From Bradyrhizobium sacchari (lineage in GTDB: Bacteria; Pseudomonadota; Alphaproteobacteria; Rhizobiales; Xanthobacteraceae), in contig NZ_LWIG01000007.1 of the NCBI RefSeq assembly GCF_002068095.1, positions 198,319 to 262,318 on the forward strand: 64,000 nucleotides of DNA. The letters are read 5' to 3'. Made by a program: the position numbers and the translations under genes. Below, piece by piece: positions 1-7,690 of this stretch. Numbering within the stretch: position 1 is the stretch's first letter; the number at the start of each line of letters is the position of its first letter. Below the pieces are notes generated by a model, which was given only the letters and a program-made list of their open reading frames with translations, had not been told where the DNA came from and did not search any database.

Positions 1-453
1 CCCGCCGCTGGCCGCGGGGGAGCCGCAAGATTCGCGGGAGGCGGACACCGTGCAGCAGCATTCCGGGGTGGCGGTGGCGGCCGGAGTTTTCACGGAGGCG
101 GCGGTGGAGGGTTCCGCGGGGGCGGTGGTCGTGGCGGCGGGGGCCGAGGTGGCGGCGGGCGCCGGTCGGACATCAACTTGAAGCACGACGTTGTGCTTCT
201 CGGTCGGCTCGACAATGGTCTCGGCTATTACCGCTTTGCGTACAATGGCAGCGATAAGGCCTACGTCGGAGTGATCGCGCAAGAAGTGCAGGAAGTCAGA
301 CCGGATGCAGTTACACGCGGCGAAGACGGCTACCTGCGCGTCTACTATGAACGGCTCGGCCTCACGTTCACGTCATATGAGAGTTGGGCCCGCGGTGGAG
401 GCGTCATACCCAGATCCGCCGGCTCACCACCAGCGGGGAGAAGTCATCTATAG
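1..453 (+). CDS. S74-like C-terminal domain of a Gly-rich protein (5' cut by window)
   Basis: The frame is open from base 1, so the gene begins outside the window. The visible part starts with about 55 residues dominated by Gly and Arg (runs of GGGG with single Arg or Phe), then RRSDINLKHDVVLLGRL, then SDKAYVGVIAQEVQEVRPDAV and a Tyr-rich end. The SD-x-x-LKHD...YVGVIAQEV pattern is that of the S74 tail-fibre intramolecular chaperone/peptidase domain, here in the short form found at the C-terminus of many rhizobial proteins. The role is unknown; a surface or envelope protein is an inference. No signal peptide can be checked because the N-terminus is missing. Confidence 0.75.
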   Translation, partial: PAAGRGGAARFAGGGHRAAAFRGGGGGRSFHGGGGGGFRGGGGRGGGGRGGGGRRSDINLKHDVVLLGRLDNGLGYYRFAYNGSDKAYVGVIAQEVQEVRPDAVTRGEDGYLRVYYERLGLTFTSYESWARGGGVIPRSAGSPPAGRSHL

Positions 454-555
454 GCATTGAGATGTGAGACCGGCCCGACACCTGCGCTTTGATTTCCGGG
501 CCGGTCAGCAGCCCTGTGGTTCACAAGCACCGACCACCAGTAGCGGGAATTCTGG

Positions 556-2193
556 ATGTCCTCTCAAAATGAAGTCGCCGCGAACGCTCCTGACTTCGCG
601 GCGTCCTCATCCGTCTGGGCGCCTTTCGCCAGCCGGGCATTCGTCTGGCTGTGGCTCGCCAACGCGGTATCTGCGCTAGGAACCTGGATCCAGAACGCCG
701 CCAGCGCGTGGATCATGACGGATCTGGCGCCGAGCCCAATGATGGTCAGCTTGGTGCAGACGGCGGCTCAGCTTCCTGTGCTGCTTCTCGCCCTGCCCGC
801 CGGAGCCATTGCCGATTTGATGGACCGCAAGCGCCTGCTGATCGTTACGAACATCTTGATGTTGGTGGCTTCCGCCATCCTCGCGATCGTCGCAGCCGTG
901 GGGCGCGTCGATCCTGCAATGCTGTTGGCGCTGACCGTCCTACTCGCTGTAGGCGCCGCATTGAATAACCCGGCGTGGGCCGCATCCGTGCCACTGACCG
1001 TGCCGCGCCGGTCACTGGCGCAGGCACTCGTTCTGAATTCGGTCGGGTTCAATATCGCCCGAGCCATCGGCCCTGCCATGGGCGGCTTGATACTAGCCGT
1101 TCTCGGCGCAGCTGCGGCTTTCTCTGCAAACGCAGCTTCTTTTGCTTTCGTTGCTCTCGTGGTCGGGGTGTTTCTGACGTTCCCGAGAACTCAAGCGACG
1201 AAGAACGTCCCGCCCGAGCCGTTCGGGTCGGCCATGCGCATCGGCCTCGCCTATGCACTCGCCGAGCCGGTGGTGCGTAGCACGCTCATCCGATCAGCGG
1301 CGTTCTTCGGCTGCGCGAGCGCGATCTGGGCACTGTTACCATTGTATGTCCGTGAAGTGCTTGGACTGTCTTCCGCATCTTTCGGCTTGATGATGGGCGT
1401 CATCGGCACCGGCGCGGTGCTGGGCGGCTTGATGATGCCTGCGCTGAATAGGTTGTTTCCACGCAACAACCTGATCCTTTTGGCCGGTGCTTGTTGCGGC
1501 CTTTCACTAGTCCCTCTTGCTCTTGTCCCAACTGCCACGATCGCCTACATCGCGCTGTTCGTGTTCGGCATGGGCTGGATCGTCGGCGCCTCGAACCTGC
1601 AGGCAACGGTACAATTGGCAGCGGCGCCGTGGGTTCGAGCTCGCGCGCTGGCGCTGTACCAAGCGGTCTTCAACGGCGGCATGGGCTTGGGAGCCATCTT
1701 TTGGGGCTGGCTTGGTGATCGTGCCGGTCTGACAGAAACGATCCTGATAGCCGGGCTCGCTGGTGGTGCCATTGCGATCCTCACGCGGGCGATCCATCTG
1801 CCGCCTGAGATCGACGATCCGTCGGCCGCGGCGATAACCGATCCGCCTTCGTTATCGATTGCCGAAGAGATAAGACCGCTTCTGCACAGCTCTCGGCATA
1901 GACTGCGTGCTGCTGTGAGTTACCGCATTGATCCGTCTGATGTCCCGCCGTTTCGCGCCGCCATGACAGACGTTCGACTTTCTCGATATCGCGACGGCGC
2001 AGTCGGCTGGGCCTTATCGCGTGATGTCAGTGACCCGACGCATTGGGTGGAGACATTTGTCATCCGTGATTGGCATGAGCTGCAACGAGGAATAGATCGC
2101 CTCAATTTTGCAGATAGCGAGGCCGTAGCTCGTGCGCGCTCCTACCATCGCGGTCAGCATCTTCCCCGCGTGACCTTACTGCTGCAAGAGTAG
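556..2193 (+). CDS. MFS transporter, transmembrane secretion effector (EntS-like) type
   Basis: A 545-residue inner-membrane transporter. The first about 410 residues hold the usual MFS helices, beginning with FVWLWLANAVSALGTWIQ and the cytoplasmic loop ADLMDRKRLLI after helix 2 (the MFS motif-A position). The last about 110 residues are soluble and include FVIRDWHELQRGIDRLNFAD, a tail seen in the MFS_3/transmembrane secretion effector family (PF05977). Family members export siderophores or drugs by proton antiport; the substrate here cannot be told. The ATG at 556 has only a weak ribosome-binding site. It is monocistronic as far as can be seen. Confidence 0.9.
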   Translation: MSSQNEVAANAPDFAASSSVWAPFASRAFVWLWLANAVSALGTWIQNAASAWIMTDLAPSPMMVSLVQTAAQLPVLLLALPAGAIADLMDRKRLLIVTNILMLVASAILAIVAAVGRVDPAMLLALTVLLAVGAALNNPAWAASVPLTVPRRSLAQALVLNSVGFNIARAIGPAMGGLILAVLGAAAAFSANAASFAFVALVVGVFLTFPRTQATKNVPPEPFGSAMRIGLAYALAEPVVRSTLIRSAAFFGCASAIWALLPLYVREVLGLSSASFGLMMGVIGTGAVLGGLMMPALNRLFPRNNLILLAGACCGLSLVPLALVPTATIAYIALFVFGMGWIVGASNLQATVQLAAAPWVRARALALYQAVFNGGMGLGAIFWGWLGDRAGLTETILIAGLAGGAIAILTRAIHLPPEIDDPSAAAITDPPSLSIAEEIRPLLHSSRHRLRAAVSYRIDPSDVPPFRAAMTDVRLSRYRDGAVGWALSRDVSDPTHWVETFVIRDWHELQRGIDRLNFADSEAVARARSYHRGQHLPRVTLLLQE

Positions 2194-2333
2194 ACGGCGA
2201 TGAAAGGCCATGCGGCGCGTTCGGCGACGTCTTCGACTTGGTGTAGCGCATCACAGTTCAGCAGGTCTGGTTGAAGAACGCCTGCTACGGCGCGTGGTCG
2301 TAAGCGCTTCGCGGCGACCCTGCCCGCACTGGC

Positions 2334-2567
2334 TTACAGCGGCAGTTGTCCCTGATCCTCGGTCCAGTCAATGATCTCGAAGTACATGCCCCGGTTCAGC
2401 ATTTCCGCTTCGAGGTTAGCGGCGTGTTCTTTCCAGTCGCGCGTTTCGCGAACGCGGAAACGAGGTTTGTCCCCGGCGGCCTTCTGCGCATTGTCAGACG
2501 CCAATGCTGCTCGAATGCTCTCGTACATCATGGTGAGGCTGTCGTTCGTGAATGCGCGATAATCCAT
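2334..2567 (-). CDS. Small conserved-type hypothetical protein
   Basis: A 77-residue soluble protein starting MDYRAFTNDSLTMMYES and containing FRVRETRDWKEHAANLEAEM. It is acidic, predicted helical, with no signal peptide or membrane helix. The composition (balanced, few Arg, no low complexity) is that of a real protein. The pattern resembles short hypothetical proteins common in Bradyrhizobium, but no function is known to me. It stands alone between the MFS gene and a long gap. Confidence 0.65.
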   Translation of the reverse strand: MDYRAFTNDSLTMMYESIRAALASDNAQKAAGDKPRFRVRETRDWKEHAANLEAEMLNRGMYFEIIDWTEDQGQLPL

Positions 2568-3131
2568 TCACAACCCCGAAAAAAAGGCCGCCGCCGGGTT
2601 GAGATCAGCGACGGCTCCACTGGGTGAGTTTTCGATGATTATTGCGCTAGCCGAGATCCATGATGATCGTGCGCGGTTAATGGCGGTTTAAGCATCTACA
2701 ATTCGAGCGGCACTTGAAGGGCAAGACTGAGCCATGGGATGTACCAGAAGACAATTGCTCGTGCCCGCGTGATCCAGGTCACTAGGCGGGCGCGGATGGG
2801 TCCGCCCCCGCGCCTCGATGACGGTCCCGGCCCCCCAACTCAGCCCCCCAAGTCCGGGACCGTCGTTCTGGATATCGCAATTGCTCAAGTGGATCGTCAA
2901 TCGAACAACGTCCTTTGCTAGTTCCTTGCTCGTCACCCCTGGAGGGAGGCGCGCGGCGCTCGCTTGCCCGCGTTGCGCACGCGAAGCTTCACGCGAGAAC
3001 GTCAAGCGCGGACGATCTCTGGGATGCACACATTTGACCTGTGAGGGGTGCGGCAAGAGCAGTGACATTGCAGGCTGGCGGCTGCAAGGATTGTCAGGCC
3101 GAGGCTCCGGGCCGCTTATCGACTGAAAATT
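2568..3131. other. 564-base stretch without a convincing gene
   Basis: Open frames on both strands here have compositions of antisense or non-coding DNA. One plus frame (about 2950-3080) encodes CPRC and CEGCG pairs resembling a zinc ribbon (ACPRCAREA ... LTCEGCGKS), but it has no good start and is followed by random-looking sequence, so it may be a gene remnant. A perfect inverted repeat at 2820-2864 is the only clear structure. Confidence 0.4.
2820..2864. repeat. 11-bp perfect inverted repeat with C-rich loop
   Basis: The arms GACGGTCCCGG (2820-2830) and CCGGGACCGTC (2854-2864) are fully complementary and enclose a 23-base loop that contains two runs of six C. There is no following T tract, so it is not an ordinary terminator. 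Confidence 0.6.
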
Positions 3132-3221
3132 CTAGAGGCCGAAGACGAGCAGGGAGAATAGGACGGTCGAAAAAACGCCTAACCCCACGATGCTAACCTT
3201 GAAGATGATGTCCACCATCAT
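3132..3221 (-). CDS. Candidate 29-residue hydrophobic membrane peptide
   Basis: The minus frame reads MMVDIIFKVSIVGLGVFSTV then LFSLLVFGL and a stop. A single helix of about 20 hydrophobic residues follows a short N-terminus, the form of single-pass small membrane proteins such as the accessory peptides of terminal oxidases. A GGGGGT run just upstream of the first ATG could serve as ribosome-binding site. It is divergent from the Crp/FixK-family gene and about 200 bases from it. It is too short for statistics, so this rests on the strikingly coherent hydrophobic translation. Confidence 0.4.
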   Translation of the reverse strand: MMVDIIFKVSIVGLGVFSTVLFSLLVFGL

Positions 3222-3330
3222 GGCACCCCCGTCTTCCACGATTAGACGGTAATGCATTATGGGCTCGGTGTGATGTGCAGTTTGTGCCAGAGGACATCCC
3301 CTCGGACGGCCTAGAGAATTGATGCGACGT

Positions 3331-3345
3331 TGTTGACCTTCAACA
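3331..3345. promoter_or_regulatory. Palindrome upstream of the Crp/FixK-family regulator
   Basis: TGTTGA-CCT-TCAACA forms 6-bp arms around a 3-base centre, 80 bases before the regulator's ATG and between it and the divergent 29-residue reading frame. The half-sites resemble those of Crp/Fnr proteins (TTGA), but the spacing is one base shorter than the FixK consensus. Autoregulation is a guess. Confidence 0.35.
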
Positions 3346-3424
3346 TGACGGAAGACTAACCTCAGCTAAGGTTACGCCACGGGCGCTCCACCCTTGGCGC
3401 ACTCACTCCTAGTGGGGGGCGCCC

Positions 3425-4105
3425 ATGTTAGTCCGAACAACAGAGGCGGCGCGTCGCGCCAATCTGCTCAGAGATTTCGGGATCACCAGCAGCACAGATC
3501 ACGCTGTCAGCCTGAATGAGTTCACATACAAAAAGGGTACTGAGATATTTGGTGAGAAAGAGCCTGCCAAATATATTTACCAAGTCAAACTCGGTGCCGT
3601 GCGGACGCACAAGTTGCTCTCGGATGGGCGACGGCAGATCGGCGCATTTCATTTGATCGGAGACATTTTCGGCCTGGAGAACGCTGCTCTGCATCGGTTC
3701 ACCGCTGAGGCCGTGGTGGAAACTACTGTTCGCCTGATCCTGCGAACGACCCTTGAACATCTCGCCGAGTCTGATGCAGTTGTAGCGCGCAACCTGCGAA
3801 CGATGACCACATCAAACTTGCAGCACGTTGAAGACCACCTGCTCCTGCTCGGGCGCAAGACCGCCATGGAGCGCGTGGCCGCGTTTCTGCACGACATGAG
3901 CGTTCGCTCGACAGCGGCAGGTGTGATGTCGCTGCCGATGTCGCGCCGCGACATCGCCGACTATTTGGGATTGACCATAGAGACCGTATCCCGCGCGATC
4001 TCCCAACTCCATGCTGATGGCGTGATAAGTTTCCGCAGCAACACGCAGCGCGATATCGTTGTGCTCGACCATGACCGGCTGACGGCCTTGGATAAGCCTA
4101 ATTGA
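3425..4105 (+). CDS. Crp/Fnr-family (FixK-like) transcriptional regulator
   Basis: A 226-residue DNA-binding regulator. Residues about 20-130 form the cyclic-nucleotide-binding-type beta-roll (FTYKKGTEIFGEKEPAKYIY, GAFHLIGDIFGLE), then a dimerisation helix, and residues about 171-200 are the winged helix (MSRRDIADYLGLTIETVSRA) with the E-x-x-SR recognition pattern of FNR/FixK proteins. It has no cysteine at all, so it cannot hold an Fe-S cluster like FNR and fits the FixK/NnrR classes, which respond indirectly. A perfect FixK-type box lies at 5234-5247. Convergent with the porin gene, with a shared terminator between them. Confidence 0.88.
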   Translation: MLVRTTEAARRANLLRDFGITSSTDHAVSLNEFTYKKGTEIFGEKEPAKYIYQVKLGAVRTHKLLSDGRRQIGAFHLIGDIFGLENAALHRFTAEAVVETTVRLILRTTLEHLAESDAVVARNLRTMTTSNLQHVEDHLLLLGRKTAMERVAAFLHDMSVRSTAAGVMSLPMSRRDIADYLGLTIETVSRAISQLHADGVISFRSNTQRDIVVLDHDRLTALDKPN

Positions 4106-4177
4106 CGTTCAGGAAAGGACGCGCTGTGAGAGGCTCGCCATTCGCCTCAGGCGACAGCTCGGCGCGCGATAGATACT

Positions 4178-4208
4178 AAAAAGCCCCGGCGAGCCGGAGC
4201 TTTTGTTT
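4178..4208. terminator. Bidirectional rho-independent terminator
   Basis: AAAAAGCCCCGG and CCGGAGCTTTT pair with one mismatch around a short loop and are followed by T-rich sequence on both strands. It separates the convergent regulator (ends 4105) and porin (ends 4224). Confidence 0.8.
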
Positions 4209-4223
4209 GCGCAGCACCGCTAA

Positions 4224-4988
4224 TCAGTAGCGAGCGGCGATCGGAGCTCCGTAGCCGCCAAAGCGATAGTTCAGCCGAACCGTGACCATGTCCACGTCCT
4301 GGCTCACTCGGTCGCTCAGCAGAGTAACGCCACCGGGCGTGACAAGACCTGCACCTGCAAAGGTGCGAGTGTCGTTGCCCATCCAGAGATGGTCATATTC
4401 AACACCGAGCGACCAGTTCGGCGTGAAGCCGTACTCCCAGCCGACTCCCAGTGCACCGCCCCATCGGGTGTGACTTGCAGAGTCCAAACCGACGCCAGTG
4501 ACATTGTTAAAGACGTCAAGCCGACTATGCGTCACAGCAGCGCCGCCCTTCACGTAGAGCAGCGACGCATTCCATGCCCAGCCCAGCTGAGCCGTGAACA
4601 GGCCAATGCCATCAGTCTTGCCTGTGGTCGAAATCAGCGGATCAACCAAGGTCACCCGCGTGTTCTTGATGTCGGCCCAATCGCCTTGCGCCTCTAACCC
4701 GAGCACGAACTGATTGGTCTGCCACCGGTAGCCAATTTGACCGCCCGCGAGGCCGCCCGAGCGCGTCGCACAACCCCCAGCGACGGTTCCCGCCGGTGTC
4801 ACGAAATCAACGCATCCACGGCTTTGGCCCCATCCGCCGTTGGCGCCGATGTAGAAACCAGTCCAGTCGTAGACCGGGGATACCATCGGCGGCGGTGCTT
4901 TGGTGTAAGGCCGTGCAGCCAAGTCAGCGGCCGACGCGGGCGCAGACACGGCAATTACTCCGGCCGCGATTGTCAGAAGCTTTTTCAT
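4224..4988 (-). CDS. Omp31/Omp25-like outer-membrane porin-type protein
   Basis: A 254-residue outer-membrane beta-barrel. It has a signal peptide (MKKLLTIAAGVIAVSAPASA, cleaved before ADLAARPY), the hallmark VYDWTGFYIGANGGWGQS, repeated amphipathic strands, a GVEYDH strand, and an aromatic-containing end (VTVRLNYRFGGYGAPIAARY). This matches the rhizobial/brucella Omp25-Omp31 family. I place the start at the ATG ending at 4988 rather than an upstream in-frame ATG at 5045, because the signal peptide begins there and GGGGAG lies about 10 bases upstream. Confidence 0.88.
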   Translation of the reverse strand: MKKLLTIAAGVIAVSAPASAADLAARPYTKAPPPMVSPVYDWTGFYIGANGGWGQSRGCVDFVTPAGTVAGGCATRSGGLAGGQIGYRWQTNQFVLGLEAQGDWADIKNTRVTLVDPLISTTGKTDGIGLFTAQLGWAWNASLLYVKGGAAVTHSRLDVFNNVTGVGLDSASHTRWGGALGVGWEYGFTPNWSLGVEYDHLWMGNDTRTFAGAGLVTPGGVTLLSDRVSQDVDMVTVRLNYRFGGYGAPIAARY

Positions 4989-5134
4989 TACGAGCAATCT
5001 CCCCACAAGTTCGGATACGTACGAATGCCCACCTGCCGAATCCACGCTATGTTTTTCGCCTGACGGTTGCTGTAGTTACGGAGCAACACTGCGCTCATTT
5101 GTTTGGCGGAGATTCTTAATTCCGATTAAGAGGT

Positions 5135-5154
5135 TATGCACGTCGTCGTGCATA
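5135..5154. promoter_or_regulatory. 20-bp perfect palindrome upstream of the porin gene
   Basis: Arms TATGCACG (5135-5142) and CGTGCATA (5147-5154) are perfectly inverted around TCGT. The site lies about 147 bases upstream of the porin start and about 80 bases from the FixK-type box, so it could serve either divergent unit. It has the form of a dimeric repressor or activator operator. Confidence 0.45.
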
Positions 5155-5233
5155 TCTGTTTGACGCGGCGGCTGGACTTGAATAGGAACCGAGGAAACGC
5201 AGCGGCGATGCAGATCCGGCAAAAGCCACGACT

Positions 5234-5247
5234 TTGATTCAGATCAA
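5234..5247 (+). promoter_or_regulatory. Perfect FixK/FNR-type box
   Basis: TTGAT-TCAG-ATCAA matches the TTGAT-N4-ATCAA consensus in every fixed position and extends to TTTGAT/ATCAAA. In Bradyrhizobium such boxes mark microaerobic, FixK2-controlled promoters. A box centred at -41.5 would place transcription start near 5282, which is in front of a small structured stretch with its own terminator. Confidence 0.75.
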
Positions 5248-5281
5248 AGGCGGCAAGACGCCAGTGCGGCTGAATTCAGCC

Positions 5282-5353
5282 TCGTAGACCCCAAACTACG
5301 AACGCGACCCGATAAGGCCGCCGGCTTCCCAAGGCTGGCGGCCTTCTTTTTAA
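5282..5353 (+). ncRNA. Candidate FixK-dependent small RNA
   Basis: About 70 bases between the predicted start (41 bases past the centre of the FixK-type box) and a strong terminator. It contains a first stem-loop (CGTAG, loop ACCCCAAA, CTACG; 5283-5300) and the terminator hairpin, and has no reading frame of note. A C-rich loop could pair with ribosome-binding sites, as known for some alphaproteobacterial small RNAs. The -10 region is poor, so expression must be tested. Confidence 0.4.
5314..5352 (+). terminator. Rho-independent terminator
   Basis: AAGGCCGCCGGC (5314-5325) pairs with GCTGGCGGCCTT (5334-5345), with a single G-U pair, and is followed by TTCTTTTT. It lies after the FixK-type box and before the next reading frame, with no gene upstream on this strand that it could serve apart from the candidate small RNA. 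Confidence 0.8.
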
Positions 5354-5370
5354 AGGTCAGCAGTTGCGCA

Positions 5371-5649
5371 ATGCCCGAGAGGTCAGCCAGACCAGAGAGA
5401 CTTACCGTCACGCCTGCAATACGTCAGGCGATGGTGGCGACAAATGACCAAAAAGTTTTTCGTGTTTCCGGGCCGAATGGAAGCTTTTGGAAGTGCGAGC
5501 GCGATCGTGTTTCGGCGCGCATACTTTGTAAACTGATCGCGAACCGTCTCATCGAGGAAGAACCGAACACGGCTGTCACGACATCCGCGCTCACCACGAT
5601 CAGAATGCGTGTGAGCAAGGCTGGCTTCGAGTTCTTGAAGGACGATTAA
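5371..5649 (+). CDS. Hypothetical protein, 92 residues
   Basis: A basic soluble protein starting MPERSARPERLTVTPAI and ending KAGFEFLKDD. The middle (SARILCKLIANRLIEEEP) is a predicted helix followed by beta-like sequence, a layout that could be a small winged-helix or MerR-like fold, but no family is recognised. No good ribosome-binding site precedes the ATG, and the gene follows directly after a terminator, so its promoter is unclear. The coding call is moderate. Confidence 0.45.
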   Translation: MPERSARPERLTVTPAIRQAMVATNDQKVFRVSGPNGSFWKCERDRVSARILCKLIANRLIEEEPNTAVTTSALTTIRMRVSKAGFEFLKDD

Positions 5650-6166
5650 ACACATGTGGAGCGCGAGGCTATCGAGAGGGTGACGACTTACTCCTCGGAC
5701 TGGAAGCGCAAGCGAATGCGAGGTAGTGTAAAACCATGCCCGTTGGGTGCCTGTCTATGACGGCCCTTAATACAAGCTGATCGAGCGACGGCTCGGGCGA
5801 TCCGCCGCGGCTCGCCGCTCGGTCGTATGCTTAAGGAAGAGTACGAGAACGGCGGCATGCCTTACGGGGTGTAGTCGTGCTGACGGGCTCGCTTCTTTCG
5901 GCAAAGAAGCGAGGGCATGTGCGGGAGGTCCTGGTCTTGGCTGACGCAACTCGGAACACGACGGTGACCGCTTCCGAAAGATGCCCCACCAATGGCGTGC
6001 TGGCTGCTAAGGGCAGGCTATGACCCAATTGCGATATCGAAATCCTCTTATCGTTTAGCCAAAACAGGCTGAAGCCGCTGGCGTTGACGCCGCTGGGATG
6101 GAATAATCGCTCTATACAGGCGATGATTTTAGCCGGCCGGATTGAACGGCACATGGATTTGAGTGA
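5650..6166. other. 517-base stretch without a recognised gene
   Basis: No frame gives a coherent protein. I see no strong hairpin or repeat. It precedes the histidine kinase and may hold its promoter. Confidence 0.4.
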
Positions 6167-7663
6167 ATGACCGCGCCTCCTCTGGACGCCGTGGCCGACC
6201 TCCACAAGCTGGTTGCCGATCTCGAGCAACGGCTTGCTTCCAGCATCGCAGCGCATGATGCGGCAAAAGCCGAAAATGCTTGTCTGCGCGACGAACTCGC
6301 CAATTTGCAGGAGAGGCAGAATGCCAGTGCCGACATCCTCCGCACCATTGCCAGTGCCTCCGGTGATGCCGAAAGCGGACTTCAGCAGATCGCCGAAACT
6401 ACCGCGCGCCTCTTCCATGGTGCGAGCGTTGCTATTCAGATCGCCGCAGGCAACGAGTGGGGTCTTTCAGTCGGTTTCGGCGCCGGTATCGAGCGCATCA
6501 CCGCATTGGTACCGGAGGAGCAGCGCCGCCCAGGAGGCCGAAACCTCCCCGCGGTAGTCTTCCGTGAGAATCGACAAATACATATTCCCGATATCGATAA
6601 TATCGATGCGGATATGGCCGACTGGCCCGTGACATTGGCCCGTACGGTTGGCATCCGAACCGTGGCCGGTACGCCATTACGGCGCGACGGCAAAGCGATC
6701 GGAGCACTCGTCGTCCAACGCGATCGGCTCGAACCCTTCACCGCAGACGAACTGGTGCTGCAACAAAGCTTCGCCGACCAAGCCGTGATCGCAATAGAGA
6801 ATGCGCGGCTGTTCAACAAAACGAAGGAGGCGTTAGAGCGGCAAACCGCTACAGCCGAAGTTCTTGAGGTTATCTCGTCCTCGCCCGGCGATCTGAAACC
6901 GGTATTTGAGCAGATGCTGGCCAAAGCCATGCGCCTGTGCGAGGCGGACTGCGGCTTCATCTACCAGATGGAGCAAGGCGCAATGCGGGCAGTTGCCGAA
7001 GCGGGTGTTCCAGCGGCCTTTGCTGAATACCGACGGCAGAACTTGCATACCGGAGGCGCGGCAACTCCGGCTGACTTAGTGCGCGCAACCAAGAAGCCGG
7101 CGCACGTCCATAATGCTCAGGAAAGCGAAGCCTACCTCAGCGGTAATCCCAATGCAGTCGCCGGTGTAAATTTGGGTGGCGCGCGCACAGTGTTGTATGT
7201 GCCGATGATTAAGAGCGAAGACATCGTCGGTGTAATCAACGTCTACCGGCAGGAGGTTAGGCCATTTACCGATGAGCAAATATCGCTGCTTGAGAGCTTC
7301 GCGAGCCAGGCCGTCGTTGCGATCGAAAATGCACGACTTTTCAACGAGACCAGGCAAGCACTGGAGCAGCAGACTGCGACATCGGAGGTGCTCAGCATAA
7401 TCAGCCGCTCAGGTGGGGATCTGGCGCCGGTCTTTGATGCCATACTTGGAAAGGCGATGCAGCTTTGCGACGCGAATTTCGGAGTGCTCAACACCTACGA
7501 TGGGCATCGTTTCCATACCGCGGCTACCTTCGGCTTGCCTCCAGCTTACGATGAGTACCGCAGGAAGCAGCCACTTGACTACGGTCCCGACACCGCTCCG
7601 GCGCGCTTGTTGAAAGGCGAACGTTCCGTAGTCATCGCTGACCTCGCCAAATCCAAAGCTTAA
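6167..7663 (+). CDS. GAF-domain sensor part of a split histidine kinase
   Basis: A 498-residue cytoplasmic sensor fragment. A short coiled coil (residues about 10-50) is followed by a GAF domain (about 60-215) and a second GAF domain (about 225-390, ending VRPFTDEQISLLESFASQAV). The first half of a third GAF domain then stops at TAA (7661-7663). The kinase half continues in the same frame directly after this stop, so the ancestral gene spanned 6167-8752. In the frame the stop stands where a Tyr codon (TAC or TAT) would fit. Start chosen because an in-frame TGA precedes the ATG. The result is either a pseudogene, a readthrough gene or two separate proteins. Confidence 0.8.
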   Translation: MTAPPLDAVADLHKLVADLEQRLASSIAAHDAAKAENACLRDELANLQERQNASADILRTIASASGDAESGLQQIAETTARLFHGASVAIQIAAGNEWGLSVGFGAGIERITALVPEEQRRPGGRNLPAVVFRENRQIHIPDIDNIDADMADWPVTLARTVGIRTVAGTPLRRDGKAIGALVVQRDRLEPFTADELVLQQSFADQAVIAIENARLFNKTKEALERQTATAEVLEVISSSPGDLKPVFEQMLAKAMRLCEADCGFIYQMEQGAMRAVAEAGVPAAFAEYRRQNLHTGGAATPADLVRATKKPAHVHNAQESEAYLSGNPNAVAGVNLGGARTVLYVPMIKSEDIVGVINVYRQEVRPFTDEQISLLESFASQAVVAIENARLFNETRQALEQQTATSEVLSIISRSGGDLAPVFDAILGKAMQLCDANFGVLNTYDGHRFHTAATFGLPPAYDEYRRKQPLDYGPDTAPARLLKGERSVVIADLAKSKA

Positions 7664-7690
7664 GTCGAAGGTGAACCTAATCGCCGCGCC

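Noticed and set aside
2818..3126. Zinc-ribbon protein on the plus strand (CPRC, CEGCG)
   Set aside because: No ribosome-binding site, and the first half is low-quality sequence over a hairpin; at most a remnant.
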